Below, in pieces: positions 58,592 through 64,000 of a stretch of DNA of 64,000 nucleotides. A program made the position numbers and the translations under genes. Each line of letters opens with the position of its first letter. Position 1 is the first letter of the stretch. Source of the DNA: Adiantum capillus-veneris (lineage: Eukaryota; Streptophyta; Polypodiopsida; Polypodiales; Pteridaceae); assembly GCA_014529385.2 (NCBI GenBank), contig CM043955.1, positions 146,998,640 through 147,062,639 on the forward strand. The letters are read 5' to 3'. The notes below the pieces were generated by a model that was not told where the DNA came from, did no database searches, and was given only the letters and a program-made list of their open reading frames with translations.

Positions 58592-59310
58592 TACTTTATG
58601 TCGATGATATGCTCATTGTTGGGGAGTCTAAAGACGAGATTGTCATCTCACTTAGCACACAGTTTTCTATAAAGGATTTGGGAGACATGAGTCACTTTCT
58701 TTGTATGCATATCAAGAGGGATAGAAAATATGGACTACTGGAGTTATCTCAGGAACTGTATATCCACAAGGTGTTGCAACATTTTGATATGCAGGGGAAA
58801 AGGCTACATTGAGTACCCCAATGGAGGCATATGCAAAACTTATCAAGAATAATTCTCCCAAATCTAATGCTCAGAAAGAAAAAATGGAAAAGGTGCCATA
58901 TTATTCAGTAGTAGGTAGTCTCATGTACTCCATGGTAGCCACCAAAGCAGACATTGCAGCTGCAATGGGAGTGGTTAATAGATTTATGGAAAATCTTGGC
59001 AAGCATGACTAGGAGGCCGTGAAACACATTGTGAGATATCGTAAGGGTATAACAAGGAAGTTCTTATGCTTTAGGAATAGTGATGTATGGGTTACACATA
59101 TGCGAACTATGCGGGTTGTGTAAATAGTCAAAGATCCATGTATGGCTATGTATTCCTATTTGCTAGAGCATTCATGTCATGAAAATCATGTCTCCAGGAT
59201 TGCACTTTGTCTTTCACCACACATGAAAAGTATGTTGCAATTCTTGCTGTTAGCAAGGAAGTTGTATGGTTAGCTCGTCTAGTGGGAGACCTTGGAATTT
59301 ATTAGACTCC
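58592..59310 (+). pseudogene. pol: CoD second half of RT and RNase H
   Basis: LYVDDMLIVGESKDE carries the YVDD motif directly after the inserted element. It continues with FSIKDLGDMSHFL, LSQELYIHKVLQHFDM, YYSVVGSLMYSMVATKADIA and a broken RNase H (HEKYVAILAVSKEVVWLARL). Several frameshifts and stops. Confidence 0.87.
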
Positions 59311-59321
59311 AATGTTGCATT

Positions 59322-59549
59322 TGTTGGAATTAGGGTTGCAGAGAAATGCACACAGCTTGGAGAAGACAAAGGAAGCTCAAGGCACACAATAGAGAGTGTA
59401 TTACTTAGTGTGCAATGGAAAGATAGATAGCCCTAGAGTGATGGGCATATATGCAATGCATGGGGGGGGGAAAACCTTATATAGAGGGAAAAAATGCCCC
59501 GGCAGTCCTAGTGTGTTCACAACATCACTACCACATGTATATGATAACA
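59322..59549 (-). repeat. CoA-3 3' LTR (228 bp)
   Basis: The minus strand runs TGTTATCATATACATG...AATTCCAACA, matching the CoA LTRs with scattered changes. Confidence 0.92.
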
Positions 59550-59624
59550 AATCCTCCCTGGGGTGATGCGGTGGACGAGAGCTGGCACATGAGTAAAGGG
59601 AAGTGTCATGCCCTGAGGACATGA

Positions 59625-60450
59625 TCAGTCCACAAAAGGGAGTAAGCCCAAAGCTTTGTGGAAAGCTTCGAGCTTCTCATGAGACAATGATTTTGTGAAA
59701 ACATCTGCAAGGTTGTCGTGTTTTGGCACATAAGCCAAGTTGATCTCTCTTGCTGAGAGCCTCTCCCTGACATAGTGGTAATGCACCTCAATGTGCTTTG
59801 TGTGAGCATGAAAAATTGGTTTCCTCTCAACTGCCAATACGCTTTGACTGTTAGTGTAGATAGTGTTGGCAATGTCCTGTCCAACACCCAAATCAGCCAT
59901 AAGGCGTATGAGCCATACACACTCAACCGTAGCTGTGAAGACTGCCCTATACTTAGCCTCATAACTCAAAGTGGCCATAGTAGGTTGCTCAACCATGATA
60001 TACATGAACTGCCAAGCATGAAACAAAAACAACTTATGGACACTTGCGTGTCAAAACAACCAGTCCAATATAAGTCTAAAAAAGCATGTAAGTCTCGCGG
60101 CAATGATCCCCCCTTGGGATAAAACAAGCTAGGATATAAAGTGCCACTAAGGTAGCGAAAAATCCTCTTGACAGCCTGCCAATTCTTAGACCTTGGGCTA
60201 TTCATAAATATGCTGACTTGTGAGACTGAAAATTGAATATCTGTCCACATGTTGCATACATAAATGAGGCATCCAATAGCATTTTGGTAAAGAGTGACAT
60301 TAGCAGGATCACCCGTGTCATGAAGAGTCAATTTCAAACCTATTTCCATGGGAGTGGCAATAGGTTTGAAATCCTCAAGTCCAAACTTACATAGCAATGT
60401 CTCTATGTAACTTATCTGATAGAAGGCAATACCACCATCACATTGCTTAA
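59625..60450 (-). pseudogene. pol: CoA-3 RT end and RNase H pseudogene
   Basis: From QCDGGIAFYQISYIETLLC through GCLIYVCNMW, QAVKRIFRYLSGTL and a short deletion near 59990 into YEAKYRAVF, TNSQSVLAVE and LLPFVD. Catalytic-region changes (for example LDLYWTGC for SDSDWAGC) and the deletion show loss of function. Confidence 0.9.
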
Positions 60451-60546
60451 ATATTTCATGCTTACAGGATAGCATATTACAGAGATTTTTAGATTTGTCA
60501 CTGGTCAGCTATTTATGGTTGTTTTTTTGAGCTATCTTTTGGTTTC

Positions 60547-60683
60547 CAGAGCTCAGTTTACAGGGGAGATTCTATCAAAATTTTTCAAAATACTGATAGT
60601 TCCTGAGGAGAGGTATTCAGCTTGTTTACAGCTTCTTTACTGTGTACAGAGCCAGTTTACAGGGAAAACTCTGCCGGATTTTT
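60547..60683 (+). repeat. Tandem leader motif in CoB-2 (2 copies, period 100)
   Basis: cagagctcagtttacagggg... at 60547-60585 and a second copy at 60647-60683, matching the CoB-1 pair. Confidence 0.8.
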
Positions 60684-60708
60684 CCCAAAAGTAAACAGTT
60701 TGGCAGAT

Positions 60709-63700
60709 ATGGCATCTTCTCAAAGTGAGACTCTTTACAACATAAAGAAGTTGGATGGCACAAAATTTCCATTCTGGAAGAAGCAGATTTGGCAGGTTTT
60801 GGTGCAGAAAAAACAAGTGAAGCCACTGAAGCTCAAAGGGGAGAGACCAGAAGGTATGGCTGAGGATGAGTGGGAAGAGTTTGACGAGTTAGCTTGTTCC
60901 ACAATCATGCTGACACTGGCAAAAATTGTTTACTTCAACGTAGCAGAAGAGACTACAGCGTATGGCGTATGGCAAAAGCTATGTGGTATGTACGAGAAAC
61001 AAAGTGCTGCTTCTAAGATTTACTGGCTCAAGAAATTGGTGGATTTGAAGATGAAGGAAGGGACAGCTATGTCAAATCATCTCAATGAATTTCACACAAT
61101 TTTCAGCCAGTTAACAGCACAGGAGATAGTCTTCCCAGATTCAGTGAAGGCTATGTTTCTCTTAATCACTTTGCCAGAAAGTTGGGATACTTTTCGTACA
61201 GCGTTAAGTAATTCCGTCGCGCTAGAAGGTCTTACAAGTGCCAATGTAGAAGGCAGCTTGCTCACAGAGGAAGTGAACAGGAAGAACCTTGACAAATTCA
61301 AAGGCAATAGTGCTTTGGTCGTTTGAGGGAGACAACAGTCTAAAGAGAAGAAGGGTAAGAAGGCTGAAAACCGAAGTAAGTCTCGTGACTTGAAGTCAAA
61401 GCATGACATAGAATGCTACCATTGTGGAAATAAGGGTCACATGAAGAGAGACTCTACGAAGTGGAAACGAGAAAAAGGCAAAATAAAGAGTTCTGAGCAA
61501 GATGAAAAGAAGATTTCAGTGAAGATTGAAGAGGTGAATGTCTCCCATAGCACAAGCCAAATATAGTGCCAGAAATTCAGACAGTGATTCTGGTATAGCA
61601 GCTAGTGACATCTTCCTCACAAGCAATCTTGATTCTGTTTTCTTGACTGCAGAGGAAGGACATGCTATGAGTGATTGGATTATCAACTCGAGGGCATCTT
61701 TACATGTTTCTCCGCACAAAGAGTGGTTTACGTCATATGTGACTACTAAAGAGTATGTCAGACTTGGCAATGAGCAGGTTTTTGACATACTTGGAGTGGG
61801 AGATGTGCAATTGAAGTTTCAGAATGGCTCTTGTTTATGGCTCAAGAACATCAGACATGTTCCAGCAATCCGAAAGAGCTTGATCAGTACAGGGAAGTTG
61901 GATGATGCGGGTTATGTGATAGTTTTTGGGAACAGCGCTTGGAAGATCTCCAAAGGTTCAATGATTGTGGCACATGGCAGCAAGTCAGGAACTCTATACA
62001 CTTTACATGTTTTAGAGGTTAAAAACCATGTAATCAATGTGATTGAGCAGCCAAGTGTGTCACTGTGGCATCGTAGGCTGGGACATATGTCAAAAAGAGG
62101 AATGGAAATACTTTCTCATTATGGTTATTTGCCTGGTTTTTCATTTCCAGATTTTGAGTTTTGTGAGCATTGTGTTTATGGTAAGCAAACACAGGAACCA
62201 CACAGATCAAAGAGGAATCGTAGGGACGAATGGTTAGCTCTTGTGCACAGTGATCTATGTGGACCAATGCCTAGTTTGTCACTAGGAGGAGCAGCGTACT
62301 TTTGTACCTTTATAGATGACTATTCTTGCAAAGTATGGGTTTACTTCTTGAAGCACAAGGATGAGGTGCTCAAGGTCTTTAAGACATTCTTGCAGCTTGT
62401 GGAGAATCAGAGTGGTCAGGAGCTGAAGTGCTTAAGGACAGACAATGGTGGAGAGTACGTTTCCAAGGCTTTCCAAGACTTTTATGAAGCAAAAGGGATA
62501 AAGTGGGAACTTACTGCATCATATAATCCTTCACAAAATGGGGTTGCAGAACGTATGAATAGGACCATACAAGAGAAGGTCAGAAGCATGTTGTCAAATG
62601 CTGAGTTGCCTGATGGATTTTGGGCGGGAGCAGTGGCTATAGCAGTCCATTTGATCAACAGTGGGCGGGAGCAGTGGCTATAGCAGTCCATTTGATCAAC
62701 AGGTCTCCTAGTAGGGTTCTGGATAAGAGTGAGTGGCCGAGATTCTATGGACAGGCAAGGCACCTTCGTATAAGCATCTCGGAGTCTTTGTTTGTGAAGC
62801 TTATAGCCATATTCCTAAGGAGTTCATGAATAAGTTAGAACCAAAGAGCTGATGTGTATATTTCTTGGCTACAGAGAATCGAGCGAGATGGGTTAGCGGC
62901 TTTGGGATCCTGAGCCCAGAAAGCTTATTTGTAGCAATGATGTGCATTTCAATGAAGCCAAGTTTCACGCTAAGCTAGAGAAGACAGAGGAGATCAGAAG
63001 AGTTGTCTTCAGGGAAGATGGACCTAGTGCTAGCACATCAAGATAGCATGGTCAGGCTCAAGAACAACCTATAGTGGCTAGAGAGGCAGAATCAGTTGTG
63101 GTGAGACGTTCTGAGCGTGTCTCCAAATCACCTGATCGTTATGTGCCATCTCTAAATTATGTCATGCTCACAGATTGCGGCGAACCATCTTGTTACAAGG
63201 AAGCATTACAAGTGGTTGACTCAAAAAAATGGCAGTTGGCCATGCAGTCAAAGATGACAGCTCTGCATAAAAACCAGACATGGAAGCTGGTTAAATTACC
63301 ACAGGGCAAAAAGGATCTACCTTGTAAATGGGTTTACAGGTATAAGATCACTGCTCATGATAGTCAGCCAAAGTACAAAGCAAGGCTTGTTGCCAAGGGC
63401 TTTAAGCAAGAACAAGGCATTGACTTTGATGAAGTCTTCTCTCCAGTGGTCAAGATGACTACATTGAGATGCTTTCTTGCATTGGTTGCTATATAGGATT
63501 CGGTGTTGCACCAAATGGATGTCAAGACAGCGTTCTTGCATGGTGATTTAGATGTGGAAATTTACATGCAGCAGCCAAAAGGGTTTGTTGAGAAAGGCAA
63601 GGAAGATTTTGTATGCCAGTTGTTAAAAAGTCTTTATGGCTTAAAACAATCACCGAGGGCATGGTACCATAACTTCCACCAGTTTATGCTTTCTCAAGGC

Positions 63701-64000
63701 TAGAGACGTAGTGAGTTCGATCACTGTCTATATACAAAGAAGGCTAAGGATGGTAGTTGGTTGATCCTTATTTTGTATGTGGATGACATGTTGATTGCTG
63801 GCAAACACTTGGAAGAAATTTCAGCTTTGAAGTCAAAGATGGCAAAATCGTTTGACATGAAAGACATGGGTGAGGCAAGTCATATACTTGGTATGCGCAT
63901 TGAGAGAGACAGACAAAAGAAGTTGATTTGGTTATCTCAAACAGAGTATATTGACAAGGTTTTGCAACGTTTCAATATGGAGAACGAAAAGGCATTGAGT
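60709..64000 (+). pseudogene. gag-pol: CoB-2 gag-pol pseudogene (Copia, incomplete at window end)
   Basis: ATG 60709 opens MASSQSETLYNIKKLDG, matching CoB-1; an earlier in-frame ATG at 60622 is leader. TGA at 61324-61326 replaces the Arg codon of CoB-1. The knuckle is CYHCGNKGHMKRDS, with the last Cys lost. The protease motif has become NSRAS, without catalytic Asp or Gly. Integrase has HSDLCGPM, RTDNGGEYVS and PSQNGVAERMN, then a 41-base duplication at 62621-62702 shifts the frame. RT has [19 protein letters not shown], a TAG near 63494, [13 protein letters not shown], another TAG near 63701, and LYVDDMLIAG. Confidence 0.92.
62621..62702 (+). repeat. 41-bp tandem duplication in CoB-2 integrase
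   Basis: tgggcgggagcagtggctat... at 62621-62661 is repeated exactly at 62662-62702; 41 is not a multiple of three. Confidence 0.95.

Larger units (their letters stand above)
55218..59310 (+). mobile_element. CoD: heavily decayed Copia element, interrupted by a TIR element
   Basis: It has fragments of gag, integrase, RT and RNase H in Copia order, with an internal deletion removing most of gag and protease and many stops. RT is split by the element at 57257-58587. No LTR was identified at either end; the right end abuts the CoA-3 LTR. Confidence 0.85.
59322..60450 (-). mobile_element. CoA-3: antisense Copia 3' end (LTR, RNase H, part of RT)
   Basis: Minus-strand member of the CoA family, clearly more diverged than CoA-1 and CoA-2. 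It keeps the 3' LTR, a purine tract (CCCAGGGAGGA) and RNase H, and is cut in RT near 60450 where CoB-2 begins. Confidence 0.9.
60452..64000 (+). mobile_element. CoB-2: Copia element, 5' truncated and running off the window
   Basis: It begins inside the CoB leader (catgcttacagga corresponds to CoB-1 leader near 17025). It has gag, protease, integrase and RT in order, and is still in RT at 64000. No LTR is in view. Confidence 0.9.

Overview
This window is a block of plant repetitive DNA. It consists almost entirely of LTR retrotransposons of the Ty3/Gypsy and Ty1/Copia superfamilies, inserted into and joined to one another, with no intact host gene. TATA boxes in short Copia LTRs, Met-tRNA-type primer sites (TGGTATCAGAGC), long CT/GA microsatellites and the domain types point to a land plant with a large, retrotransposon-rich genome. 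The species cannot be named from this sequence.

Layout. Gy1 (1-8987, +) is a young Ty3/Gypsy element with one uninterrupted 1,759-codon gag-pol and a second RNase H, as in the Tat lineage. Only the last 386 bp of its 5' LTR lie in the window, and they differ from the 3' LTR at 2 positions. Its leader carries two small ORFs that are diverged copies of each other. CoA-1 (10043-14766, +) is a decayed Copia element that stops inside RNase H, where it meets CoB-1 (14767-18041, -), a 3'-truncated Copia of another family. From about 21.1 to 31.2 kb lies GyP (+), an old Gypsy. Its gag is split by CoA-2 (22469-28053, +), a complete Copia with two LTRs and a perfect 5-bp target duplication (aaatt). From about 31.2 to 36.4 kb lies GyR (-), an old Gypsy RT/RNase H fragment interrupted by an unidentified 3.2-kb insertion with an 11-copy minisatellite.

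GyM (36416-51541, -) is a 15-kb Gypsy. It has a 937-bp 3' LTR, a truncated 5' LTR, a strong PBS and PPT, a broken gag-PR-RT-RH-INT set with two consecutive HHCC zinc modules, a 3.2-kb unrecognised region after integrase, and a leader with four copies of a 24-bp palindrome. CoC (51542 to about 53562, +) starts inside the GyM 5' LTR. It is followed by non-LTR DNA that includes an exon-like antisense tract and a (TG)n(GA)n microsatellite. CoD (about 55.2-59.3 kb, +) is a decayed Copia whose RT is split by a 1.33-kb TIR element flanked by TTAA. CoA-3 (59322-60450, -) and CoB-2 (60452-64000, +) finish the window.

Functionally, Gy1 alone looks able to encode all its own proteins. The Copia copies and GyM carry stops, frameshifts, duplications or lost catalytic residues. 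The least explained parts are the paired Gy1 leader ORFs, the GyM post-integrase region, the GyM double zinc module, the GyM palindromes, the TTAA element in CoD and the CoA-2 integrase rearrangement.
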